From an uncultured Sulfuricurvum sp. (GTDB lineage Bacteria > Campylobacterota > Campylobacteria > Campylobacterales > Sulfurimonadaceae): DNA of 22,102 nt. Location of the stretch: NCBI RefSeq assembly GCF_937936435.1, contig NZ_CALDDG010000132.1:1-22102 (forward strand). The letters run 5' to 3'. Positions 7,649 to 14,856 of this stretch are shown here, piece by piece. A program made the position numbers and the translations under genes. Positions within the stretch are counted from its first letter, which is position 1; each line of letters begins with the position of its first letter. Under the pieces are notes generated by a model. That model ran no database searches. It worked only from the letters and a program-made list of their open reading frames with translations, and had not been told where the DNA came from.

Positions 7649-8635
7649 ATGGAATACTATCGTGCAAAAGAAGAACGTATCGTCTGTATTTTATGTCAGC
7701 ACTACTGCACCCTCTCCGAAGGGCAAATCGGAATGTGTCATGTCGAACAAAACGAAGGCGGCAAACTAAAATGTCTCGTCTATGCCCATCCCTCCGCCGT
7801 TAATATTGACCCGATAGAAAAAAAACCGCTCTTTCATTTCCTTCCCCACACGACCAGCTTTTCTATCGGTACCGTCGGATGTAATCTCCGATGCCCGTTT
7901 TGCCAAAACTACCAAATTTCCCAAAATAGCGATATCGATACTTCCGTCACGCTTCTACCCCAAGATGCTGCACAAATCGCAAAAGATCGGGAGTGTGCAT
8001 CCATCAGTTATACCTACAATGAACCGACTGTATGGTATCCGTATGCCAAAGATATCGGTTTGGCAGCAAAAAAGCGTGGTCTTCGCAACGTCTTCGTCTC
8101 CAGCGGATTCGAGTCTCCCGAAGTAAGCGAAGATCTGGCGGCATGGCTCGATGCAACCAATATCGATCTCAAAAGTTTCAACGATGAATACTACAAAAAG
8201 ATTCTAAAGGCTTCTCTGGAAGGGGTACAACAAACACTCAAAGCGATGGTGAGGCTCGGTATCTGGGTAGAAGTTACGACACTGATCGTTCCCGGACATA
8301 ACGACAGCGACGCGGAACTGCGTTCAATGGCCGAATTTATCGCAAACGAACTGGGCAAACACGTACCATGGCATATTAGCGCCTTTCATCCCGATTACAA
8401 GATGCTCGATACTCCGCCTACACCAATCAAAACATTGCAAAAGGCATATCAATTCGGAAAAGAGGCAGGGCTCTATTACGTCTATATGGGTAATGTCCCT
8501 TTGGCGGCACAAACCCGTTGTCCCGAGTGTGATACACTTCTGATAGAACGGCACGGCTATCAAATCACCCATTTTTATCTAAACGATGGCCGCTGTCCGC
8601 ATTGCAACCGAACCATAGAAGGGGTGTGGAAATGA
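7649..8635 (+). CDS. amrS: AmmeMemoRadiSam system radical SAM enzyme
   Basis: A 328-residue radical SAM protein related to pyruvate-formate-lyase activases; its substrate is unknown to me. The [4Fe-4S]/SAM motif is CNLRCPFC, with cysteines 78, 82 and 85. Upstream is an N-terminal cysteine set at 13, 16, 20 and 30 (CxxCxxxCx9C). At the C terminus is a zinc-ribbon-like pair of CxxC motifs (291/294 and 316/319). The barrel contains YTYNEPTVW and NIDLKSFND, common in this family, and HISAFHPDYKM, which also fits. It starts directly after the AMMECR1 stop codon. Its TGA overlaps the Memo ATG (ATGA at 8632), so all three proteins are probably made in fixed ratio. Family call is firm; reaction unknown. 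Confidence 0.94.
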   Translation: MEYYRAKEERIVCILCQHYCTLSEGQIGMCHVEQNEGGKLKCLVYAHPSAVNIDPIEKKPLFHFLPHTTSFSIGTVGCNLRCPFCQNYQISQNSDIDTSVTLLPQDAAQIAKDRECASISYTYNEPTVWYPYAKDIGLAAKKRGLRNVFVSSGFESPEVSEDLAAWLDATNIDLKSFNDEYYKKILKASLEGVQQTLKAMVRLGIWVEVTTLIVPGHNDSDAELRSMAEFIANELGKHVPWHISAFHPDYKMLDTPPTPIKTLQKAYQFGKEAGLYYVYMGNVPLAAQTRCPECDTLLIERHGYQITHFYLNDGRCPHCNRTIEGVWK

Positions 8636-9432
8636 GTCATCGTCTTACAAGCGTTGCCGGCAGCTTCTATCCGGCAGAATCTTCATCGGTTCTCGAAATG
8701 ATCGAACGTTTCAATTCGATTTTGGAATCGCATCCCGACACGTTGCAGCAGCTAAATGCTCTCACAGGCAACGCGATAATAGTTCCGCATGCGGGCTGGA
8801 TGTACTCCGGATTTACTGCCAATATTGCGTTTCGGGTGCTGGCAAACAACACTCCCGATACCCTCGTCGTCATCGGTCCGTCTCATCGTGTAGGATTTCA
8901 GGGAATCAGTATCTCCGATATGGAGTATTTCCAAACTCCGCTTGGTGATTTGACGATCAATCTTCCTTTGGTCGAAGATTTAATGAACCGCTTTCCCATC
9001 TCCAATCTAATCCAAGCCCATCACGAACACAGTACCGAAGTGCAGATGCCTTTTATCAAACATTATCTGCCCCATGCGAAAGTAGTCGAAATGGTCTACT
9101 CCTATGCCGAACCGGCACAAATCAAACCGATCATCAGCTATCTTTTAAAACTTCACGGCATTGCCGTCGTTATCAGTACCGACTTAAGCCATTATTACTC
9201 GCTTGAACATGCGAATAGACTTGATTCGATTTGTCTCGATGCTATTCAAAAAGAAGATGTGGGAATATTACAAAACGGATGTGAGGCATGCGGGATAATT
9301 GGAGTGGAAGCGATGCTGGATGTCGCAAAAGACAAACACCTAGAAAGTATCATTCTCGATTATCGTACCAGTGCCGATGCGAGCGGGGATAGTACCCGCG
9401 TCGTCGGATATACGAGCGTTTTGTTTCGTTAA
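8632..9432 (+). CDS. amrB: AmmeMemoRadiSam system protein B (Memo family)
   Basis: A 266-residue Memo-family protein, structurally related to class III non-haem iron dioxygenases of the LigB type. Candidate metal ligands align with those reported for human MEMO1: His53 in VPHAGWMYSG, His85 in GPSHR and Cys220 in EACGIIG. His187 in STDLSHY is a further active-site histidine. The EHSTEVQMPF segment (132-141) is a strong family marker. The ATG at 8632 is chosen because it forms an ATGA overlap with the radical SAM stop; an earlier in-frame ATG lies in the zinc-ribbon coding region. It ends in a 4-base TTAA overlap with the convergent carboxynorspermidine synthase gene. Function in bacteria is unknown; a redox role acting on a product of the radical SAM enzyme is a guess. 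Confidence 0.94.
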   Translation: MSHRLTSVAGSFYPAESSSVLEMIERFNSILESHPDTLQQLNALTGNAIIVPHAGWMYSGFTANIAFRVLANNTPDTLVVIGPSHRVGFQGISISDMEYFQTPLGDLTINLPLVEDLMNRFPISNLIQAHHEHSTEVQMPFIKHYLPHAKVVEMVYSYAEPAQIKPIISYLLKLHGIAVVISTDLSHYYSLEHANRLDSICLDAIQKEDVGILQNGCEACGIIGVEAMLDVAKDKHLESIILDYRTSADASGDSTRVVGYTSVLFR

Positions 9433-10613
9433 ACGTCCATCTCGATAACGTTCCAAGGAAGCCCTTGGGTATTCATCTCATCCATGAACGGATCCGGATC
9501 GAGCTGTTCCATATTAAATACCCCTTGGCCGTTCCAGATGCCCTGTACCATCAATTTCGCGCCGATAACGGCAGGTACTCCCGTAGTGTACGAGACCCCT
9601 TGTGATTTAACTTCGGCGTAGCACTCTTCGTGATCTTTGACCTGATAGATATAGATGCGGCGTTTTTTGCCGTCTTTGAGACCTTCTGCGACAATACCGA
9701 TATTGGTTTTACCTTTGGTTCGAGGACCCAATGACGCCGGGTCAGGGAGCAAGGTTTTTAGAAATTCGATCGGTACGATCTTCATCCCGTGATGTTCTAC
9801 CGGCTCGATTCCGAGCATACCGACGTTTTCAAGGCATTTCATATGGGTCAGGTAGCTTTGCCCGAACGTCATGAAGAAACGGATGCGCTTAAGCCCTTTG
9901 ATATGTTTGACCAATGATTCCATCTCTTCATGATAGAGTAAATAACTGTCTTTAGGTCCTACTTCGGGATAATCCCAGACTTGCATGATCTCCATCGGTG
10001 CCGTTTCGATCCACTCTCCGTTCTCCCAGTAACGCCCTTTTGCACTTACTTCGCGTAGATTGATCTCAGGGTTGAAGTTGGTTGCAAACGGATAACCGTG
10101 ATCGCCCGCGTTACAGTCGAGGATATCGATCGTATGGATTTCGTCGAAATAATGTTTTTGAGCATACGCGCAAAACACATTGGTCGCACCCGGATCGAAT
10201 CCGCTTCCGAGTAATCCCATGATTCCGGCCTCTTTGAACTTCTCGTTACGAGCCCATTGAAGTTTATACTCAAATTTCGCTTCATCCGGATGTTCGTAAT
10301 TCGCCGTATCCAAATAAGCGGTTTTCGTTGCGATACACGCGTCCATAATCGCCAAATCCTGATACGGAAGGGCAACATTAATCAAAATATCGGGGGTGTA
10401 TTTTTGGATCAGAGCGATCACTTCATCGGTATTATCCGCATCAACCGTCGTGATCTCGAGAGCACCTGATGGAAGTTCGCTTTGAATCTCTTCGCAGCGC
10501 CCGATGCTGCGGCTTGCCAAGATGATACGATCGAATACATCTTTGTTCATAACACATTTGTGTGCTACGACGCGCCCTACTCCGCCGGCGCCGATAATAA
10601 GTGCAGTTGCCAT
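9429..10613 (-). CDS. Carboxynorspermidine synthase (saccharopine dehydrogenase-like)
   Basis: NADPH-dependent enzyme that joins aspartate semialdehyde to a diamine (1,3-diaminopropane or putrescine) by reductive condensation. The product is carboxynorspermidine or carboxyspermidine, the substrate of NspC at 4331-5476. The 394-residue protein begins with a Rossmann fold, GAGGVG at residues 8-13. It continues with the saccharopine dehydrogenase hallmarks LINVALPYQDLAIMDAC, YLDTANYEHP and GSGFDPGATNVF. It is the last gene of a long minus-strand run but has its own TATAAT-like -10 (10648 to 10643) and AGGGG ribosome binding site. Its stop overlaps that of the Memo gene on the opposite strand. 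Lysine-pathway saccharopine dehydrogenase is the alternative; the presence of nspC makes the polyamine role much likelier. Confidence 0.9.
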   Translation of the reverse strand: MATALIIGAGGVGRVVAHKCVMNKDVFDRIILASRSIGRCEEIQSELPSGALEITTVDADNTDEVIALIQKYTPDILINVALPYQDLAIMDACIATKTAYLDTANYEHPDEAKFEYKLQWARNEKFKEAGIMGLLGSGFDPGATNVFCAYAQKHYFDEIHTIDILDCNAGDHGYPFATNFNPEINLREVSAKGRYWENGEWIETAPMEIMQVWDYPEVGPKDSYLLYHEEMESLVKHIKGLKRIRFFMTFGQSYLTHMKCLENVGMLGIEPVEHHGMKIVPIEFLKTLLPDPASLGPRTKGKTNIGIVAEGLKDGKKRRIYIYQVKDHEECYAEVKSQGVSYTTGVPAVIGAKLMVQGIWNGQGVFNMEQLDPDPFMDEMNTQGLPWNVIEMDV

Positions 10614-10642
10614 GGCAAAACCCCTAAAAAAAAGATAGTGTA

Positions 10643-10648
10643 ATTATA
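10643..10648 (-). promoter_or_regulatory. Candidate -10 element before carboxynorspermidine synthase
   Basis: TATAAT on the minus strand, 30 bases upstream of the ATG at 10613, in the 58-base gap after dgkA. No convincing -35 is seen, so the gene may be read both from here and from the upstream run. Confidence 0.4.
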
Positions 10649-10671
10649 GGTGAAAATCTCTTACGAAATTG

Positions 10672-11040
10672 TTACAGGAAAAAGGCCGCATACAGAGTCA
10701 GAGCCCAGATAAATGCCAACATCGACAGGGAGACGAAGACCAATGCGGCTCCCGCATCTTTTGCCCGCTTAGCCAACTCATGATGATCAAACGTCACCAG
10801 ATCGACCGTCCGTTCTACGGCACTGTTAATAATCTCGGCCATCATCGGGATAAACAACGAGACGGATAAGATGGCATGATATTTAAAAGCTATCGGCAAA
10901 CTCCATGCGATCACCATCCCAACGACAAATAAAACGATTTGAAGTTGAAACGATTTTTCATTACGTGATACTTCGATAAGGCCGTTCAATGCGTAACGGG
11001 TATTTTTAAAAAGTGTATATTCGGGCTTATTAAGCGCCAT
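10672..11040 (-). CDS. dgkA: Diacylglycerol kinase DgkA
   Basis: Integral inner-membrane kinase that phosphorylates diacylglycerol to phosphatidic acid, recycling the lipid left after head groups are used elsewhere. At 122 residues it has exactly the E. coli length, and key residues fall at the same numbers: Glu28 in NEKSFQLQ, Glu69 and Asn72 in EIINSAVERTVD, Glu76, Asp80, Lys94 and Asp95 in AKRAKDAGAA. Three hydrophobic membrane helices are visible at about 34-51, 54-72 and 97-120. Its ATG lies within the last codons of the MFS-PlsC gene (11-base overlap). A good AAGGAG (11050 to 11045) is inside that gene, so translation is coupled. Context suggests a shared role in phospholipid turnover. 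Confidence 0.96.
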   Translation of the reverse strand: MALNKPEYTLFKNTRYALNGLIEVSRNEKSFQLQIVLFVVGMVIAWSLPIAFKYHAILSVSLFIPMMAEIINSAVERTVDLVTFDHHELAKRAKDAGAALVFVSLSMLAFIWALTLYAAFFL

Positions 11041-12859
11041 AGTGCTCCTTTAAATGAACAATAGCATCATACACGGTTTGCGGTTCACTATCAAGAGGCA
11101 AAGGTTCGCCGTAAATGATCCGAACCGTCCGCCGAAACCATGTTTTACGAGGTGTATGCCGTTTTGAAGCGCGTGAAAAAACACTGCCGTAAATCCCGTC
11201 AATGTAAAACGGCACGATTACCCCCTGGGAATTCGCCGCAATTTTTTGATATCCCGGATAAATTTTCCCGATCTCGCCGTCATAGCTGATGTTCCCCTCA
11301 GGAAACAGACCGACGATTTGATGATCGGAAAGCTCTTTTTGGGCATTTTGAAAAGCCTGTTTTGCCCCTTTTTGGGATATCGGGATCACTTTACCGAGTT
11401 CCATGATAGGACGGATCAGAGCTTTTTCATAGATAGAGCGCTCCATCAGATAGCGAATCCGCCGTTCGACCCCGATCTGTACCAATATCCAGTCCAACCA
11501 GCTGATATGGTTTCCAAGCATCAATACCGCCCCGGTAGGAGGGACATTATGGGTCTGCATCGGTACGATGTCGTAACGCAGAGCCAATAATTTTTCAAAA
11601 ATGAGCCAGATAAAATACTCTTTATAGCGTACAAATGCCGCCAGGGCTAAAATTGCCGACACTCCGATCATGGTGTAAAAGATAATTAACGGCTCCCATC
11701 CCGCATACGCGAAAAGGGTCGTAAGTCCCAGAAAAAGGGTCATAAAAATATTTTGAATCCAATTATTGCCCGCCAAGATATAGGCTAAATGGGGACGCGG
11801 CGTCTTGTTTTGGATTAATGCGTTGAGGGCCACGATCATCATCGCCCCGCCGATACCAAATCCGAAGAAGGAAAAGGCGATCAACGTCAAACTCGTCGTA
11901 TTCGGTAAAACGATCAGCATCATCGTCATCACTACCGCACCGGCAACAATAGAGCCTTTATGGAGATAATGACGTGAAAACCGAGATGTCAATACCGAAC
12001 CGATAATAATCCCGAATGCCGCTAAAGCCATTAATCCCTGAATCACAATCGTATTTTCGATATGGAGCGTCGATTTGGCATAGGCTCCGAACGATGCCAA
12101 TATCACCTGCGAAATCGACCAAAATAGGGAAAGAAATACGATAGCCTCAAAAATTTCCCGATTTCGACGGAGCATCATCCAATTTTTTCGCAATGAATAC
12201 CCCGAAAGATATTTTTTAATATTAAATTTATAGACACTGTTTCGATGAAAGTCGCTCAATCGAAGGGTCATCCAAAACTCAATCGCGCTTCCGGCAACCA
12301 AAAGCCATCCCAGCGGAGCGATCTGACGCAGTATATCGGCCTCGTTTTCATAATCGGCAGAGAGTGATTTTTCAAACATAACCGTATACGCGATAATCCC
12401 TCCAAGAATAGCGACCGTCGTCACCGACTGAACCAATGCGTTTAAGGGGGCGAAATCCTTCTCTCCCGCGATCTCTTTGATATACCCGTATTTGGCCGGA
12501 GAATAAATCGCACTTTGTGCCGCCAAAATAAAGGTTAACCCAAAAGCGCCCCAGAACCATCCCTGATAATAACTGTAGGTGATCATAAGAGTAATCAAAA
12601 CGGCCGCCGACGCGCCGTATCGCATGATTGCAGTTTTTGAAAAACGCTGGGAGAGATATCCGGAGGGGGTAAAAAGAAAAATAAAAGGGAGAAGAATGAA
12701 TGCGTTCAATACTGCCGTGTAAATAATCTGTGTCTGATCGTCATAGATTTTAAAAACCGTGTTCTGGATAATAATTTTATGTCCCAAATCGGTAAAAGCG
12801 TTTAGAAATAACGCAACTGTATACGGGAAAATCCCCTTGATATTCCAGATGCTTTTCAT
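11030..12859 (-). CDS. MFS transporter-acyltransferase (LplT-PlsC-like) fusion
   Basis: A 609-residue inner-membrane fusion. Residues 1 to about 405 form an MFS-type transporter with some ten to twelve hydrophobic helices, most like LplT, which flips lysophospholipids inward. From about residue 435 comes a PlsC-type acyltransferase with the catalytic HX4D at His451-Asp456 (NHISWLDW) and the FPEGN motif at 519-523. The likely job is to bring lysophospholipid in and re-acylate it on the inner face. Unlike the LplT-PlsC-AMP-ligase forms and the LplT/Aas pair, there is no acyl-ACP synthetase domain, so acyl-ACP or acyl-phosphate must come from elsewhere. The ATG at 12859 forms an ATGA overlap with the gene upstream; another ATG seven codons earlier lacks support. 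It overlaps dgkA by 11 bases at its 3' end. Confidence 0.88.
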   Translation of the reverse strand: MKSIWNIKGIFPYTVALFLNAFTDLGHKIIIQNTVFKIYDDQTQIIYTAVLNAFILLPFIFLFTPSGYLSQRFSKTAIMRYGASAAVLITLMITYSYYQGWFWGAFGLTFILAAQSAIYSPAKYGYIKEIAGEKDFAPLNALVQSVTTVAILGGIIAYTVMFEKSLSADYENEADILRQIAPLGWLLVAGSAIEFWMTLRLSDFHRNSVYKFNIKKYLSGYSLRKNWMMLRRNREIFEAIVFLSLFWSISQVILASFGAYAKSTLHIENTIVIQGLMALAAFGIIIGSVLTSRFSRHYLHKGSIVAGAVVMTMMLIVLPNTTSLTLIAFSFFGFGIGGAMMIVALNALIQNKTPRPHLAYILAGNNWIQNIFMTLFLGLTTLFAYAGWEPLIIFYTMIGVSAILALAAFVRYKEYFIWLIFEKLLALRYDIVPMQTHNVPPTGAVLMLGNHISWLDWILVQIGVERRIRYLMERSIYEKALIRPIMELGKVIPISQKGAKQAFQNAQKELSDHQIVGLFPEGNISYDGEIGKIYPGYQKIAANSQGVIVPFYIDGIYGSVFSRASKRHTPRKTWFRRTVRIIYGEPLPLDSEPQTVYDAIVHLKEHYGA

Positions 12860-13566
12860 TTGCCCAGAACCGTACTCCAACCCTCATAATAACCGTGTTC
12901 CTGAATCGCCGATTCATACAGCGACGTCGTCGTCTCTTCTACCGCTGCCGGAAGCACCGATTCATTTTTTATCAAAACGGCGCCATAAGCATAATCGCTT
13001 TCATCATCGTGCACATACTCTTTTAGTGAAAAGCCGTGAGATGCCAGTTGAGTCACAGCCCGTTCCATCGAACTTTTTGTCTGGAAAAAGAGATAATGTT
13101 CTACTTCTCTGGAGATATTCAGATCATCCCCTGCTTCGACCAAAGCCTCAATCGTATGGCGATTTTGTATCCCCAGCAAGCCATAGGCGTCGGGATAGAG
13201 ATTGTCGGTATACATCTCCCATTTCGTATCTTTGGATGATCCGCGTTCGTATGCAAATCCTCCGTGACGGTTCATGACCTCGGTACTGATATTTTCAAAG
13301 CGTTTGGCGTTCGGTGCATAAAAATAGTATTCTGCCCATCCCTCTTTCATAATCCGTCCGGCAAAGAGCGCATCTAAAGAATTCAAAAACGTCGCGTATA
13401 AATCTTCACTGAACGCTTCGATCCGTTCGTTTACGGCATCGGCTTTGACAAACAGCCATAAAAGCCACGGCCGCTCTTCCTGCGGAGCCTCTTCGATCAA
13501 ATCCAGTTCCACATCGCATCGATAAGGGGTATTTTCGTCATCCAAAAGCTCATAAAACTCTATCAT
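12856..13566 (-). CDS. DUF695 and RraB-like domain protein
   Basis: A 236-residue soluble acidic protein with two parts. Residues 1 to about 125 resemble DUF695, with paired aromatic motifs such as RPWLLWLFV and EYYFYAP. Residues about 135-236 resemble the RraB fold: GDDLNISREVEHYLFFQ, a GFSLKE turn, a strand with YAYGAVLIK, and the terminal YYEGWSTVL that matches the YDGWGT end of E. coli RraB. RraB inhibits RNase E in E. coli, but Campylobacterota are generally reported to lack RNase E, so that role is doubtful here. An AGGGAC ribosome binding site precedes the ATG. The stop overlaps the start of the MFS-PlsC gene (ATGA), so the two are translationally coupled. The function is unknown; domain assignment is fairly secure for the C-terminal half. 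Confidence 0.8.
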   Translation of the reverse strand: MIEFYELLDDENTPYRCDVELDLIEEAPQEERPWLLWLFVKADAVNERIEAFSEDLYATFLNSLDALFAGRIMKEGWAEYYFYAPNAKRFENISTEVMNRHGGFAYERGSSKDTKWEMYTDNLYPDAYGLLGIQNRHTIEALVEAGDDLNISREVEHYLFFQTKSSMERAVTQLASHGFSLKEYVHDDESDYAYGAVLIKNESVLPAAVEETTTSLYESAIQEHGYYEGWSTVLGK

Positions 13567-13589
13567 TTCTTGTCCCTTATTTTTTTGGA

Positions 13590-13595
13590 ATTATA
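13590..13595 (-). promoter_or_regulatory. Possible internal -10 element upstream of the DUF695-RraB gene
   Basis: TATAAT on the minus strand in the 35-base gap between two co-directional genes, 24 bases before the ATG at 13566. No -35 is evident. It could start a shorter transcript covering the DUF695-RraB, MFS-PlsC and dgkA genes. Confidence 0.25.
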
Positions 13596-13601
13596 GGGTC
13601 T

Positions 13602-14843
13602 TTATTCTTGGTTTTCTCCCAAGTAGCTTTTTTGAAGTTTCACTTTACTTGCCAATTCCTGTACGTTTTTCGTATCGATTAGCGGCGAGGATTCTTTTTG
13701 GCGCAGCGTATGGGATAAAAGCTGCAACTGAGCAGTCACTTCAGATGCCACCTCTTCCAGACTTTGACGAATAGAGCGATATTCCTGACGTTCATACGAT
13801 TCGAGCGTGACGATAAGCTCCGCGAGTTTGCCTTTGGCATTCATAAACTCTTCGTGCAGGGTTTCGGCGGAAACAAACAAACGGCTGAGAGGCTTAAGAG
13901 TGTCCGAGAGTTCTTTGGATTGTGAGGTGATTTCACGCATCTGTTTGGAGGAGAGAACCATTTGCTGCATGATAAGCTCGCTTTGTTCACGCGATCCTCT
14001 CAAAAGTGCATCGTTTTCGAGCAAAGCGGTCACTATCGACTCGCTTTTACCGCCGATAGTTTGCAAATGGTGGGCGAAATCATGGATAATGCGATCCAGC
14101 TCTTTTTGAAGTATACTGATCGTATGTTCGGGCTGCTGATGGCGAGAAATCTCTTTGAGCTCTTCGTGTATCGATTTAAGCTGTGCTTCTACCTCTTTTT
14201 GTTCGTCGCAGCTGGATCGGACTACATTTTTAAGTTGATTGAAATGATCTTGCTCCGCAACCCGAAGCAGATCGATATGACGATGGACGACATTGTCCAG
14301 ACTCGGAAGTTCGCTAAGGGTAAACTCTTCGAACTTTTCGGTCGCACTTTGCTGTTGCGCCAGCAAAGACTCGATTTTAGAAACGAACAGTTTTTGATTG
14401 GACTGAATCACATTCAACGCATCGATCTCTTCTTTGAAAACTGAATGAAGCTGATCGTGCGTCGTACTCTCCATCTGGGCGACGACATCGAGACGACTGT
14501 TCAAAGCGGTAATCGATCCGTTCAAAAGAGCGATATCATCTACCATGCCGGATAAACGGATACGCTCTTCATACGCGTTCATCGTCGAAATACTTTGACT
14601 CATCACGCTCATAATGGCAGAAAGGACCGCCCCGACGCTTAGAGCCAATAAAGACTCTTTTATGACCGCAGTATCTGAAATCGTAGTTGCGTATACGGTA
14701 AAATGGAGCAGTGCGCCGACGATCCCTAATGCCAATACTACCGGAGTATAGTTGATCTTATTGGGGTCTTTGTAAACTGAAACATGCCGCAAAAACAACA
14801 AAGACATAACAATAATGACTGCAAGTAAATCAACGCTGATCAT
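13602..14843 (-). CDS. Membrane-anchored coiled-coil protein, function unknown
   Basis: A 413-residue protein I cannot assign to a named family. Three hydrophobic segments occupy the N terminus, about residues 3-19, 34-54 and 63-83. The remaining 330 residues form a long, mostly helical tail rich in Gln, Glu, Leu and Ser with heptad patterning, ending in a short charged region. The layout (short membrane anchor, long coiled tail) resembles proteins that span or organise the envelope. It also faintly resembles MotA/ExbB-type proteins with long tails, but no conserved MotA or TolQ residues stand out. It is separated by 13 bases from the HAD gene upstream and 35 bases from the DUF695-RraB gene downstream, consistent with one transcript. 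Confidence 0.8.
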   Translation of the reverse strand: MISVDLLAVIIVMSLLFLRHVSVYKDPNKINYTPVVLALGIVGALLHFTVYATTISDTAVIKESLLALSVGAVLSAIMSVMSQSISTMNAYEERIRLSGMVDDIALLNGSITALNSRLDVVAQMESTTHDQLHSVFKEEIDALNVIQSNQKLFVSKIESLLAQQQSATEKFEEFTLSELPSLDNVVHRHIDLLRVAEQDHFNQLKNVVRSSCDEQKEVEAQLKSIHEELKEISRHQQPEHTISILQKELDRIIHDFAHHLQTIGGKSESIVTALLENDALLRGSREQSELIMQQMVLSSKQMREITSQSKELSDTLKPLSRLFVSAETLHEEFMNAKGKLAELIVTLESYERQEYRSIRQSLEEVASEVTAQLQLLSHTLRQKESSPLIDTKNVQELASKVKLQKSYLGENQE

Positions 14844-14856
14844 ACACTCCCTTTTT

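Noticed and set aside
10620..10640. Terminator between dgkA and carboxynorspermidine synthase (run of eight T on the minus strand)
   Set aside because: No GC-rich hairpin precedes the T run, so it is just an AT-rich leader.
12860..12880. Earlier ATG for the MFS-PlsC protein
   Set aside because: It lies in the upstream coding region without a ribosome binding site, while the ATG at 12859 forms a standard ATGA overlap and gives a normal N terminus.
12759..13277. 172-codon plus-strand open frame across the MFS/DUF695 junction
   Set aside because: Antisense to two coupled genes with clear domains; composition is that of a shadow frame.
13602..14843. Possible ZorA-like anti-phage motor subunit
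   Set aside because: No ZorB, ZorC, ZorD or other defence gene is adjacent, and no MotA-type conserved residues are visible. The long-tail resemblance alone is not enough.
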